A stretch of 64,000 nt of DNA from CAIYRG01 sp963747255 (GTDB lineage: Bacteria; Pseudomonadota; Alphaproteobacteria; Micropepsales; Micropepsaceae), in assembly GCA_963747255.1 (NCBI GenBank), contig CAVVEG010000010.1, forward strand, positions 4,192 to 68,191, written 5' to 3'. The first letter of the stretch is position 1. Each line of letters opens with the position of its first letter. The position numbers were made by a program, and so were the translations under genes. This document shows positions 30,267 to 39,412 of the stretch, in pieces. Under the pieces are notes generated by a model. It ran no database searches and had not been told where the DNA came from. It was given only the letters and a program-made list of their open reading frames with translations.

Positions 30267-30731
30267 TCAGGCCTTCGACGCGCGCATGACGGCCTTGACC
30301 GCCGCATTATGAGTCCCGCAGCGGCAGATCAGGTCGGCAAAGGCATCTCTGATTTCCTGTTCCGTCGGATGCGGGTTGCGCGCCAGCAATTCGGCGCCCG
30401 TCATGATCCAACCATTGATGCAATAAGCACACTGATTGACCTGCTCGGCTATCCACGCCGTCTGCAGTGGATGTGGATTTTCTGGTGTTCCGAGACCAGC
30501 AATTGTCGTGATCTTGCGATTGGCGACCAGGGAGACCGGCGTTACACAGGAGCGCACGGCCTGACCATCCACGTGTACGGTGCAGGCGCCACATTGGCCG
30601 AGCCCACAGCCAAAGCGCGGATTTGTAAATCCGAGATCGTCGCGCAGGGCGTAGAGCAGCGGCATCTTTGGATCGTCGACCGGAACCGTGTGCACCTTGC
30701 CGTCGATATCCAGCGTCACATTCTGCTCCAC
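30267..30731 (-). CDS. [2Fe-2S] small subunit of the molybdenum hydroxylase (154 aa)
   Basis: Plant-type ferredoxin domain with GCGLGQCGACTVHVDGQAVRSC (first cluster) and helical domain with QCAYCINGWIMTG ... RCGTHNAAVKAV (second cluster), as in IorA and other small subunits. It passes electrons from the Moco site to an external acceptor such as a cytochrome c. The GTG start at 30731 is preceded by AGGAG with proper spacing; the longer frame to 30842 is not supported. First gene of the two-gene operon with the large subunit. Confidence 0.9.
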   Translation of the reverse strand: MEQNVTLDIDGKVHTVPVDDPKMPLLYALRDDLGFTNPRFGCGLGQCGACTVHVDGQAVRSCVTPVSLVANRKITTIAGLGTPENPHPLQTAWIAEQVNQCAYCINGWIMTGAELLARNPHPTEQEIRDAFADLICRCGTHNAAVKAVMRASKA

Positions 30732-31170
30732 GGCCGTTCTCCTGCACGAGTGATTTCGTTGGAACCGATTCAAAATACCACCGGCACCCGCGGTGCGAAA
30801 GCGCCGCTGGTCGGACAACTTTTGCGATTGCAACGTGTCCACCCCCTTATTTTACCGTGTAAAGCTACTGCCGCGGCAACGCTATGCCGCTCACCAGAAG
30901 CCAAAGGTTTCGTCCAACGCCAGCTTACATTCAGCTTACGGACGATCCAATAAAAGCGAATTTTAATTTAACCACACAGGCCCGGTAACTGCCCAACAAT
31001 GTACGCGTGTTAGAAGAGCGAAACAGATTTTGGGGGGCTGATCGAAATCCAATCTGCGGAATCAACGCATTGCGGCGGGTTCCGATTTAACGCTCTCAAG
31101 AATTAGAACAAACCGCGGCCGGTGGTCTGCCGTGGCCGGAGGGGTGTGAGTCCGGAGCGAAGGAGGGGAA
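30732..31170. other. Divergent intergenic region
   Basis: Lies between the hydroxylase operon (minus) and receptor 2 (plus) and must contain both promoters. An AT-rich section lies around 30940-31000. No confident -35/-10 pair or palindrome was picked out. Confidence 0.4.
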
Positions 31171-34100
31171 ATGAGCCTGAACCGTTATTGCTGGGGATTT
31201 CGCTCGGCGAAGTTGCGTGCGCTACTTGGCTCCGGGTCGTTCATTGCCGTCGCGTACGCGATGCCGGCTTATGGGCAGGCGCAAACCGCCGCGATGGCGG
31301 CGTCCATACCGGAGCAAGTGCTGGTAACCGGGTCCCTCATTCACGGCACCGCCGCGGTTGGCGTGCCGGTAACGACACTGAGCACCCAGGACTTCAAGGT
31401 CACCGGTGCGCTGACAACCGCCGATCTCCTGAAGACGCTGCCTGCGGTTGTGGTCCAGGCATCCGCCAGCAGCACGTTTAACGGCGGCTACATCACCGGG
31501 ACGCAGGACGTGGAAATCCATGGCCTCGGCGGCGCATTGCTTGGGGTCGCGCCAAAGACCCTATTGCTGGTCGATGGGGTGCGGGTCCCCATTCAGGGCC
31601 GTGGACTTTGCGCCCTCGACCCGTCGATCATACCGCAACTGGCGCTGGACCGAGTTGATGTTCTCGCCGATGGCGCGTCGGCGACCTATGGCTCCGACGC
31701 GGTCGCCGGCGTGATCAATCTCGTTCTGAGGCGCGGGTATGACGGAGCCATCACGCAACTGCAGTTTGGCGATTTAAGCGACGGCAGTCTTACCGAAATG
31801 GTCTCGCAACTCTACGGAAGGAAGTGGGACACCGGCGATATCACTGTCACCTGGGAGGGCTACCACAACAGTCCCGCGCTCGCCACCAACCGAAGCTACT
31901 ACACCACTGACTTCACGCCCTGGGGTCTCGACAACAGAACGCCGATCACCACCGGAAACCCCGGAATTATCAGCGCCGGTGATCCGCACACGCCGGATGC
32001 AACGCCGAGCGGCTTCGACGCCACTTATGGGACGACCTGCGATAACTGCTATGCGATTCCAAAAGGGCAGAACGGCGTTGGGCTGACGTGGAATCATATC
32101 CTGGCGGCCAATCCGACCCCGACTTCGTTCGCGAAGAACGAGGCGAATACGTATGCCGGCGCGGATGCGATCCCCGACATGTCGCGCCAAAGTTTTGTCG
32201 TCACGTTCGACCAGCGCCTTTGGACCGGCTCCGGCCTCGTCGACACCGCGACATTTTATCTGGAGGGTTATTACGACAATCGCCGCGTCACCGGCCACCT
32301 GTCAGGTTCCACAGGCACCACAGACTTTAACTCCCACACCTACGTCGTTCCGACCAACAACCCTTATTACCCGATCGGTGCACCGACGGACGTCCCCCTG
32401 GAGGTCTCGACAAATTTGGGTCAATCTGGCATCGCTTCCGGCCAGGTTGCCGATCGCATTAATGCCGGTTTCAACCTCGATATGGCGTTCGGCTGGAAGG
32501 GGAACCTGTTCTACTCGCGCAGCGAGGATCAGGAATACGCCCACTGGCATAATGAGATCAACGAGACCCAGGTCAGCGCAGCGTTGGGCAATACCGTAAC
32601 GGATCCGTCCGGCGTCTATCAGCCATACACCAAGCCCGCGAATGTTCCGTACCTAAACCTGTTTTGTGATCCCGCCTCATTCAGCTGCGTCGACCCGGCG
32701 ACCCGCAATTTCTTTACGACCACGCGAGACAGCGTCGAACGCATCAACCATGACGAGAGCGGTATCAATTTCGACGGTCCATTGTTCGACTTGCCGGGCG
32801 GCACGGTTCGCGCGGCGATCGGTGGCGACTATCTGTCCGAACATTACTCGTTCAATGATATCGACGGGTCCCCGTCCTTCCTTGGCAGTGCACAGCCTTC
32901 CGCATCTTATGACGCCAATTCGGAGCAGATCTGGGCGGTATTCGCACAATTGGACGTTCCAATCATTGGACAGGCCAATGCGCTTCCGTTCTTTCAGGCG
33001 CTGGTTCTCGAAGTGTCGGGCCGAATCGACCATTATTCGATCTTCGGCTTCACCAAGAACCCGAAAGTGTCCCTAAACTGGAATGTCGGCGACGGGCTGA
33101 CATTCAAGGGCGCCATCGGCACCTCGTTCCGGGCGCCGGTATTCACGGAATTCTCCGCCTCCGCCGGCGCGTCCCTCAACCCGGTCAATGTCCCGGCCGG
33201 GGCCCCCGGCAATGTCGAGCCAAGCTGTCCGGTAATCGGCGTTCCGGCCAAAGCGGGATCGGCGGCGGCCATTATCGATCCGAATTGCTCTGCCGCGCTG
33301 CAATATATCGGCGGTTTTTCGGTCAGTGGCGGCTCGGCGATCGCCTCGCCGTACAGAAGCGGCGCGCTGAATCCCGAGCAAGCGAGAAACTGGGCGGTGG
33401 GATTCGATTTTGCGCCAGGTACCGATGATATGCTGGGATTCCTCCGCGGCCTCGATCTCAACGCCACGCTTTATTACATCAAGATCAACGGTGTGATTCA
33501 GCCGGCCGGGCAATTTGGCGGGCTCGACGACCCGCTGGCCAGACGATTCTATGTCCTGCCCAGCGACGTTCCGAATTTCTCCCAGGCTGTCACGACGCTC
33601 GTCGCCAACCCGCGGACCGCGCCTTACACAATCGCGTCCGGGATCCATTTCCTCGAAGACATTGCAAACGCGAACATCGGGTGGGAAAGCGTCGAGGGCA
33701 TCGATTTCAACGGCAGCTACGATTTCGACCTCGGCGACTATGGCGCCTGGAATGTCGGCATCACCGGCAATTACGCGCTCGACTCTCAGACACTCGTTGC
33801 ACAGGGCGCGCCAGTTTTCGACGCCTATAAGGGGATCGATTCCGGGGGACGGCTCAATTACCGGGCGCGCCTCGGTTGGGCGGGTGGCCCGGATAATGCC
33901 TGGAGCGTTACCGGATTTCTGAACTACCACGCCCATGTCGGCGCCCAACCGCCCGACGGATCTCCTGTAGAACCGCTTGCGCCGGCATGTTTCGTGGTGG
34001 GCAATCCCGCCTGCAACGCGAGCGGGCTACCGCAATTTGCGCAGTATACGCAGCAATTTCCGTTCCTGAGCGAGTTCATACCGGCATTCATCACGTTTGA

Positions 34101-34314
34101 TCTCTCGCTTGCGTACGCCACCGGCGACCGGCCCACCAATGAATATCTGCAAAACCTGGGGATCCAGCTCACGCTCAACGACTTCACCGACCGGCACTTG
34201 CCGTTCCAGTATGTGTCGCTCCCGGGCGGGGGGAATGGAAATCCGCGCGCCTTCAGCAATTACTTCAATCCTGCCCAGCGCGTAATCACGCTTGTGATTA
34301 CCAAAGCCTGGTAG
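31171..34314 (+). CDS. TonB-dependent outer-membrane receptor 2 (1047 aa)
   Basis: Paralog of receptor 1: signal peptide ending AYGQAQ, EQVLVTGSLIHGTAAVGVPVTTL, then DRVDVLADGASATYGSDAVAGVINLVLRRGYDGA and a barrel ending in VITKAW. Strong GGAGGGG precedes the ATG. It is particularly similar to receptor 3 (34628), including the barrel segment KAGSAAAIIDPNCSAALQYIGG, pointing to a recent tandem duplication. Ligand unknown; may share it with the hydroxylase or exported hydrolases nearby (inference). Confidence 0.9.
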   Translation: MSLNRYCWGFRSAKLRALLGSGSFIAVAYAMPAYGQAQTAAMAASIPEQVLVTGSLIHGTAAVGVPVTTLSTQDFKVTGALTTADLLKTLPAVVVQASASSTFNGGYITGTQDVEIHGLGGALLGVAPKTLLLVDGVRVPIQGRGLCALDPSIIPQLALDRVDVLADGASATYGSDAVAGVINLVLRRGYDGAITQLQFGDLSDGSLTEMVSQLYGRKWDTGDITVTWEGYHNSPALATNRSYYTTDFTPWGLDNRTPITTGNPGIISAGDPHTPDATPSGFDATYGTTCDNCYAIPKGQNGVGLTWNHILAANPTPTSFAKNEANTYAGADAIPDMSRQSFVVTFDQRLWTGSGLVDTATFYLEGYYDNRRVTGHLSGSTGTTDFNSHTYVVPTNNPYYPIGAPTDVPLEVSTNLGQSGIASGQVADRINAGFNLDMAFGWKGNLFYSRSEDQEYAHWHNEINETQVSAALGNTVTDPSGVYQPYTKPANVPYLNLFCDPASFSCVDPATRNFFTTTRDSVERINHDESGINFDGPLFDLPGGTVRAAIGGDYLSEHYSFNDIDGSPSFLGSAQPSASYDANSEQIWAVFAQLDVPIIGQANALPFFQALVLEVSGRIDHYSIFGFTKNPKVSLNWNVGDGLTFKGAIGTSFRAPVFTEFSASAGASLNPVNVPAGAPGNVEPSCPVIGVPAKAGSAAAIIDPNCSAALQYIGGFSVSGGSAIASPYRSGALNPEQARNWAVGFDFAPGTDDMLGFLRGLDLNATLYYIKINGVIQPAGQFGGLDDPLARRFYVLPSDVPNFSQAVTTLVANPRTAPYTIASGIHFLEDIANANIGWESVEGIDFNGSYDFDLGDYGAWNVGITGNYALDSQTLVAQGAPVFDAYKGIDSGGRLNYRARLGWAGGPDNAWSVTGFLNYHAHVGAQPPDGSPVEPLAPACFVVGNPACNASGLPQFAQYTQQFPFLSEFIPAFITFDLSLAYATGDRPTNEYLQNLGIQLTLNDFTDRHLPFQYVSLPGGGNGNPRAFSNYFNPAQRVITLVITKAW

Positions 34315-34627
34315 GAGGGGCGGTTGGTCCGGCACCCATGCAAATTGCCGGTATACCAACCTGAGTTCAGTTGATTCCTGAGGAAGGATTTCCGGCAGCC
34401 TTTGGATCAAGCCCGCAGCAACTCCGGAACTGCGTGACGATCACCTGATAGATCGGAATTGGTAAATTGCGTTCTTGTTACCGAATCAGTGGAATCATCA
34501 ATATCGCGGTAACATCCGCAATTGATGTTACCAACATCCGGATTTGGGAACTGAAGCAATCCAGACACCGTGACCGATTGTCTGTCGCGGCAACGTATGG
34601 CGGTCAACTCGACCGAAGGGGAAATAC
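34315..34627. other. Gap between receptors 2 and 3
   Basis: No gene. The stretch 34440-34560 is AT-richer and repeats short GTTAC/GGTAAC motifs, compatible with a promoter/operator region for receptor 3, but no defined site could be assigned. Confidence 0.35.
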
Positions 34628-37600
34628 ATGTCTTTGAGGCAGCATCGCCGCGCATCGCGCGCGGCGAAGGTGAGTTCATTGTTCGGTTCCGCGTCCCTGC
34701 TCGTGATCGCGGCAGGAATTCCAGCTTACGGGCAGACGCAAACCGCCGCGACAGCGGCCGAGGTTCCGGAAGAAGTGGTGGTCACCGGATCGCTGATTCA
34801 TGGAACTGTTGCTGTCGGCGTGCCGGTCACCACATTGACCGATCAGGATTACAAAGTGACGGGCGCCCTCACGACGGCAGATCTCCTGAAGAGTGTGCCA
34901 TCCGTCGTGGTGCAGGGTTCGCTGACGGTCACCCAAAACGGCGGCAATATTGAAGGCGCGCAGCAGGTCGAAATTCACGGCATCGGCGGCGGCGCGACAG
35001 CACCCAAGACCCTGCTGATGATCGATGGCGTGCGCGCTCCGCTGCAGGGACACGGGAACTGCATCGTTGACCCCTCCATCATTCCGGAACTCGCGGTCGA
35101 TCGAATAGACGTTCTGGCTGACGGTGCTTCGGCAACTTATGGATCAGACGCCGTCGCGGGCGTGATCAACGTCATTCTGAAGCGCGGGTTCGACGGCGCC
35201 GTTACACAGGTCCGCTTTGGCGATTCCACCGATATCGGCGGCCTGTCGGAATCCTTTTCCCAACTCTATGGCAGAAAATGGGATGGGGGCGACATCACCC
35301 TAACCTACGAAGGCTATCATACGGCGATGGTCCCGGGGGCCTCGCGCCCCTATATGACCTATGACTTCAGCCGGTATGGGCTGGACAACAGGACGCCGAT
35401 CTTCGGCGCGCATCCTGGCATCATTAGCGTCGGCGATCCGGCCGGCCCCGCGAATACGCCCTCCGGTTTCGATCCCAATTCCGGGACCACCTGCGTCAAT
35501 TGTTATGCGGTCCCGAAAGGACAGAACGGCGTCGGCCTGACATGGGCACAAATCCAGGCGAAAAATCCGAATTCAACCTCCTTCGCGCAGAACTTGATCA
35601 ATCCCTACACGGATGCCTGGGACCTTCCCGACATCACGCGCAGCGCCTTCGTCTTTACCTTCGATCAGGAGGTCTGGAGGCCCGGAGGCCTGGTCAATGA
35701 CGTGTCGTTCTTCGCCGAGGGCTTCTTCAACGACCGGCGCAACGTCATCCATTCCGCGGGCACAACGGGCGCAACCGACGTCAACGCGGCGACCTACACC
35801 GTGCCGACGACGAATCCCTATTATCCGGTGGGCGCGCCGGCGGGCCTTGAGGTGTCCTACAATTTCGACAAGGAGATGACCGGACGCGTTACCTCCGGCG
35901 ACAATGGCGGTCGCTGGGAAACCGGCTTCAACCTCGATATGGCCTATGGCTGGAAAGGCAAGGTCTATTACTCAAAGACCGAAGACCAGCAATTCGCCAC
36001 CTTTTCCAACATGGTGAACCAGAATCTGGCCAATGCCGCCTTGGGTAACGTCGTTGGGGCCAGTGGTAGCTTTGGTTCCTACACCAAGCCGGCGAACGTG
36101 CCCTATCTGAACCTGTTCTGCGACCCCAATGCGTTTCGTTGCAACGACCCATCGGCGCTTTCGTACATTGAGGCGAACCGTGTCGTCCGCGAATTCACGG
36201 TTCTCGACGAATCGGGCGCAAATTTCGATGGCCCGCTGTTTGACCTGCCCGGAGGAACGGTGCGGGGCGCCATCGGTGGTGTCTATTGGACCAACCATTG
36301 GACGTTTAGCGATCACGATGCGAGCAACTCCCAACTCGGCAATGCGGCACCAAGTCTCGCCGACGATTCGGCCGGACAACAGGTGTGGGCAGCTTTTGCG
36401 CAGATCAATATCCCGATTATCGGCCAGGCCAACGCGTTGCCGTTCGTCCAGGCGTTCGAACTCGAACTATCCGGCCGCATCGATCATTATTCCGGTGTAG
36501 GCACGACAAAGAATCCGAAGATCGCAATCAACTGGAATGTCGGGCTGGGCTTTTCAGTTCGCGGCGCCGCGGGCACTTCGTTCCGTGCGCCACTGTTCCA
36601 GGAACTGTCCCCCGTTACCGGGGCGACCATCGACCCGGTCAACGTGGTGGGCGGATCCAATCAGAACAACGAGCCGAGCTGTCCGCAGGTGAATGTGCCT
36701 GCTAAAGCCGGATCGGCTGCAGCAATCATCGACCCGAATTGCAGTCCTGCACTGCAGTATCTGGGCGGAATTGCGATTGGCGGAGGTTCTGGCGCCGCAG
36801 CGCAGGTTCGGGCGGCAGGAGGGTCGGCGCTTCAACCGGAAACTTCCAGAAATGCAACTCTTGGATTTGACTTTGCGCCGACCTTCTTCAAAGGGTTGGA
36901 CGTCAACGCCACGTGGTATGCTATCAAGATCAACGGAACGATCCAGGGCCTGAGCATCCTCGGTGGTCTCGACGATCCGAATGCACGGAGCGCCTATATT
37001 CTCAACTCTGCTCCGGGCTTTGCCCAGATGGTCGCGGCGACGGCGAAACTGCCAACCGCGTCGCCTCAGATCGTTCCACCTAACATCAGCTATATCGAGG
37101 ACCTGGCAAACCGGAATGTCGGCTGGCTGGCCTATCAGGGCGTGGATTTCAGCGCCAGTTACGACATCGATCTTGGCGATTTCGGTGCATGGAATACCGG
37201 CGTCACTGGCAATTACCAGTTGCTGCAGCAAGCATTTTTCGTCCCCGGGACACCGGTCATCGACTTCTTCAAGGGGCAGGATTCCGGTGGCCATCTGAAT
37301 TATCGCGCGCGATTGGGCTGGGCCGGCGGACCGGACAGTGCGTTCACCGCAACTCTGTTCATGAATTATTTTGCCCACACCGGCAATGAGGACCTGGTAA
37401 ACAGCCTCGGCAATTACCCGGCATTGCCGCCACAATGCTTCATGACGGGTGGCCCCTCCTGCGCTTCCTACGGGCCCCAATTTGCGCAGTATACGCAGCA
37501 ATATAATCTGCTCACAAATTACCAACCTTCATTCATTACGTGGGACGTTTCGTTCGGCTACACGACGGGGGATCGGCCTGCGAATGATTACCTGAAAAAT

Positions 37601-37753
37601 CTCGCAGTGCAGCTTACGATCAACGATCTGACGGACAGGATGCCGGAGTTTGCCTACATCATCTCCTCGCATCACGGCAGCCCGCGCGCGTTTAACCAGA
37701 CGCAGGATCCGGGGCAGCGGGTGGTCAGTCTGGTCATTACCAAGAACTGGTAG
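34628..37753 (+). CDS. TonB-dependent outer-membrane receptor 3 (1041 aa)
   Basis: Signal peptide (cleavage near AYGQ), plug motif EEVVVTGSLIHGTVAVGVPVTTL, DRIDVLADGASATYGSDAVAGVINVILKRGFDGA, and a barrel ending VITKNW. Same layout as receptor 2, with the matching barrel segment KAGSAAAIIDPNCSPALQYLGG and NYRARLGWAGGPD near the C-terminus. Outer-membrane importer with unknown ligand. The pair probably arose by duplication and may have split specificity. Confidence 0.9.
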   Translation: MSLRQHRRASRAAKVSSLFGSASLLVIAAGIPAYGQTQTAATAAEVPEEVVVTGSLIHGTVAVGVPVTTLTDQDYKVTGALTTADLLKSVPSVVVQGSLTVTQNGGNIEGAQQVEIHGIGGGATAPKTLLMIDGVRAPLQGHGNCIVDPSIIPELAVDRIDVLADGASATYGSDAVAGVINVILKRGFDGAVTQVRFGDSTDIGGLSESFSQLYGRKWDGGDITLTYEGYHTAMVPGASRPYMTYDFSRYGLDNRTPIFGAHPGIISVGDPAGPANTPSGFDPNSGTTCVNCYAVPKGQNGVGLTWAQIQAKNPNSTSFAQNLINPYTDAWDLPDITRSAFVFTFDQEVWRPGGLVNDVSFFAEGFFNDRRNVIHSAGTTGATDVNAATYTVPTTNPYYPVGAPAGLEVSYNFDKEMTGRVTSGDNGGRWETGFNLDMAYGWKGKVYYSKTEDQQFATFSNMVNQNLANAALGNVVGASGSFGSYTKPANVPYLNLFCDPNAFRCNDPSALSYIEANRVVREFTVLDESGANFDGPLFDLPGGTVRGAIGGVYWTNHWTFSDHDASNSQLGNAAPSLADDSAGQQVWAAFAQINIPIIGQANALPFVQAFELELSGRIDHYSGVGTTKNPKIAINWNVGLGFSVRGAAGTSFRAPLFQELSPVTGATIDPVNVVGGSNQNNEPSCPQVNVPAKAGSAAAIIDPNCSPALQYLGGIAIGGGSGAAAQVRAAGGSALQPETSRNATLGFDFAPTFFKGLDVNATWYAIKINGTIQGLSILGGLDDPNARSAYILNSAPGFAQMVAATAKLPTASPQIVPPNISYIEDLANRNVGWLAYQGVDFSASYDIDLGDFGAWNTGVTGNYQLLQQAFFVPGTPVIDFFKGQDSGGHLNYRARLGWAGGPDSAFTATLFMNYFAHTGNEDLVNSLGNYPALPPQCFMTGGPSCASYGPQFAQYTQQYNLLTNYQPSFITWDVSFGYTTGDRPANDYLKNLAVQLTINDLTDRMPEFAYIISSHHGSPRAFNQTQDPGQRVVSLVITKNW

Positions 37754-37805
37754 CGCTTTTCGGTGTGGGACGCGAAGCATCCTTGTGAGGCTGCCCAGCG
37801 GAGAG

Positions 37806-37901
37806 ATGACCGTGAAACATCGGGAAATGCTGGAGCAAGATATTGTCACTCTGAAAAGATCCATACCGCAGTATTGGCAGCAACTGGACTCGGAGGGTTA
37901 G
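37806..37901 (+). CDS. Possible very short ORF (31 aa)
   Basis: ATG frame encoding a charged helical peptide (MTVKHREMLEQDIVTLKR...) after receptor 3. The ribosome site is too close to the ATG to be convincing. It may be chance; no family known. Confidence 0.15.
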   Translation: MTVKHREMLEQDIVTLKRSIPQYWQQLDSEG

Positions 37902-38017
37902 CCAAAAAATCAGGGCACGCTTCAGATCATTGCCGGCGCAGCGCGAGAACAAATGTAAGCTCCGTTGCTTTCTGCTATAATTTCCAACGCTAGCCGGATA
38001 GCCGAAAGAGGGAGCCC

Positions 38018-38881
38018 ATGTGCGACGAATTCATTCACCCCGGTCTGATTGAGGATCCGAGACTTTCGCGTCGCGCCTTCGGCGCAATGACGGTTGCCAC
38101 CGCAGCCGTTGCAACGACAGCTCTCGCGCAGTCCAATGTTGTTGGAAAGGACGTCGAAGTGAAGACCGCCGACGGGACCTGCGACGCCGTTCTTTTCTAT
38201 CCGCAAGCGCAGGGCACCCGCCCTGCTGTTCTGATCTGGACCGATATTCTGGGCTTGCGCCCCGCATTCCGCGATATGGGCCGGCGTTTGGCCGGGGAGG
38301 GTTATGTCGTGCTGGTGCCGAACCCGTTTTATCGTTCCGCGCGAGCGCCGGTGGTAGGGGCAACCTTCGATTTCAACAATCCCGAACAGCGCAACAGGCT
38401 GTTTTCGTATCGCGGCGCCATGAGCGACGACGGTATCGATCACGACGCCATGGCCTACCTGGCCTTTCTGGACGCACAGCCGCAGACCGACAAAAACCGG
38501 AAGGCCGGCGTGCAGGGCTACTGCATGGGTGGATCGCTGTCGTTTCGGACAGCGGCAGCGATTCCTGCACGGATAGCCGCCGTCGGCAGCTTCCATGGTG
38601 GCAATGGGCTGGTGACCAAAGACGCCGACAGCCCGCATCTGTTGATCCCCAAAACCACGGCCACCTTCGTCGTGTGCCAGGCACAAAATGACGACATGCA
38701 GCAACCCCAGGTGAAGGAAGAGCTGAAGGCCGCCTTTGCAGCCGCAAAACGCCCTGCGACTGTGGAGGTCTATCATGCCGACCATGGGTGGTGCGTGCCG
38801 GGTGGGCAGGTTTACAACAGGGCGGAGGCGGAGCGCGCCTGGACAGCTTTGGGCGCGCTGTACAAATCCGCCCTGGCCTGA
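38018..38881 (+). CDS. Tat-exported dienelactone-hydrolase-family protein (287 aa)
   Basis: Twin-arginine signal (SRRAFGAMTVATAAVATTALA, about residues 17-37) then an alpha/beta hydrolase of the dienelactone hydrolase family: IWTDILGLRPAFRDMGRRLAGEGY, nucleophilic Cys in GYCMGG and catalytic His in YHADHGW. DLH opens lactone rings in aromatic catabolism; broad-specificity esterases also belong here. AGAGGGAG precedes the ATG. Stands alone between receptor 3 and the CAP lipoprotein gene. Confidence 0.82.
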   Translation: MCDEFIHPGLIEDPRLSRRAFGAMTVATAAVATTALAQSNVVGKDVEVKTADGTCDAVLFYPQAQGTRPAVLIWTDILGLRPAFRDMGRRLAGEGYVVLVPNPFYRSARAPVVGATFDFNNPEQRNRLFSYRGAMSDDGIDHDAMAYLAFLDAQPQTDKNRKAGVQGYCMGGSLSFRTAAAIPARIAAVGSFHGGNGLVTKDADSPHLLIPKTTATFVVCQAQNDDMQQPQVKEELKAAFAAAKRPATVEVYHADHGWCVPGGQVYNRAEAERAWTALGALYKSALA

Positions 38882-39412
38882 ACCAGACACTCTGCCTCGC
38901 GGTTCGCGTTCCGGGGGGCGCGCGAAAATGGCTCTGCCGGATTGGTGGAACGGGATGCCGCTTGAATGGGCGGCACAGATCGCAATCAACCGCGTCGGGG
39001 AAGCATCGCATGAAGCACCCTGTATGGGGTGTCGCTTGCCGCCGTTCTGCTGGTTGCGGCGGGTGGTTTGAAAGACAGGGCCCGCAGCCGGCGATAGAAT
39101 CAATTCTTCCGGTTATGATTTCAGATGGCAGCGCGACGACAAACCTGACCCTCATCGCCGACCGAATTGCATCCGGATCCGCTCGAGAACCCGCAATGGG
39201 GCACTGGCGCTTCGAACAGGGCGCATCTTCTGGTGACGTTCGGGTTTACGCAGATCCGCACCGCAACCGCAAAATATTCCGTATCGCGCGATGGTGCCGA
39301 AACCCGTTTCTTTGCTCGTCTCGTCGGCCGCGCTCATGGCCGACGCCCACCGGTTTCTTGGGCACTTCCGGGTACATCAGCACAAATTCATCGCCCATCT
39401 GATCCGTAACCG
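38882..39412. other. Intergenic stretch without a supported gene
   Basis: Several frames are open but none has family signal, a signal peptide with good start, or plausible codon use; the frames from 38788 and 39167 look like decayed or chance sequence. Confidence 0.4.

Noticed and set aside
36554..37525. 323-codon minus-strand frame
   Set aside because: Antisense to receptor 3.
37922..39103. 393-codon minus-strand frame
   Set aside because: Antisense to the dienelactone hydrolase; no start or family support.
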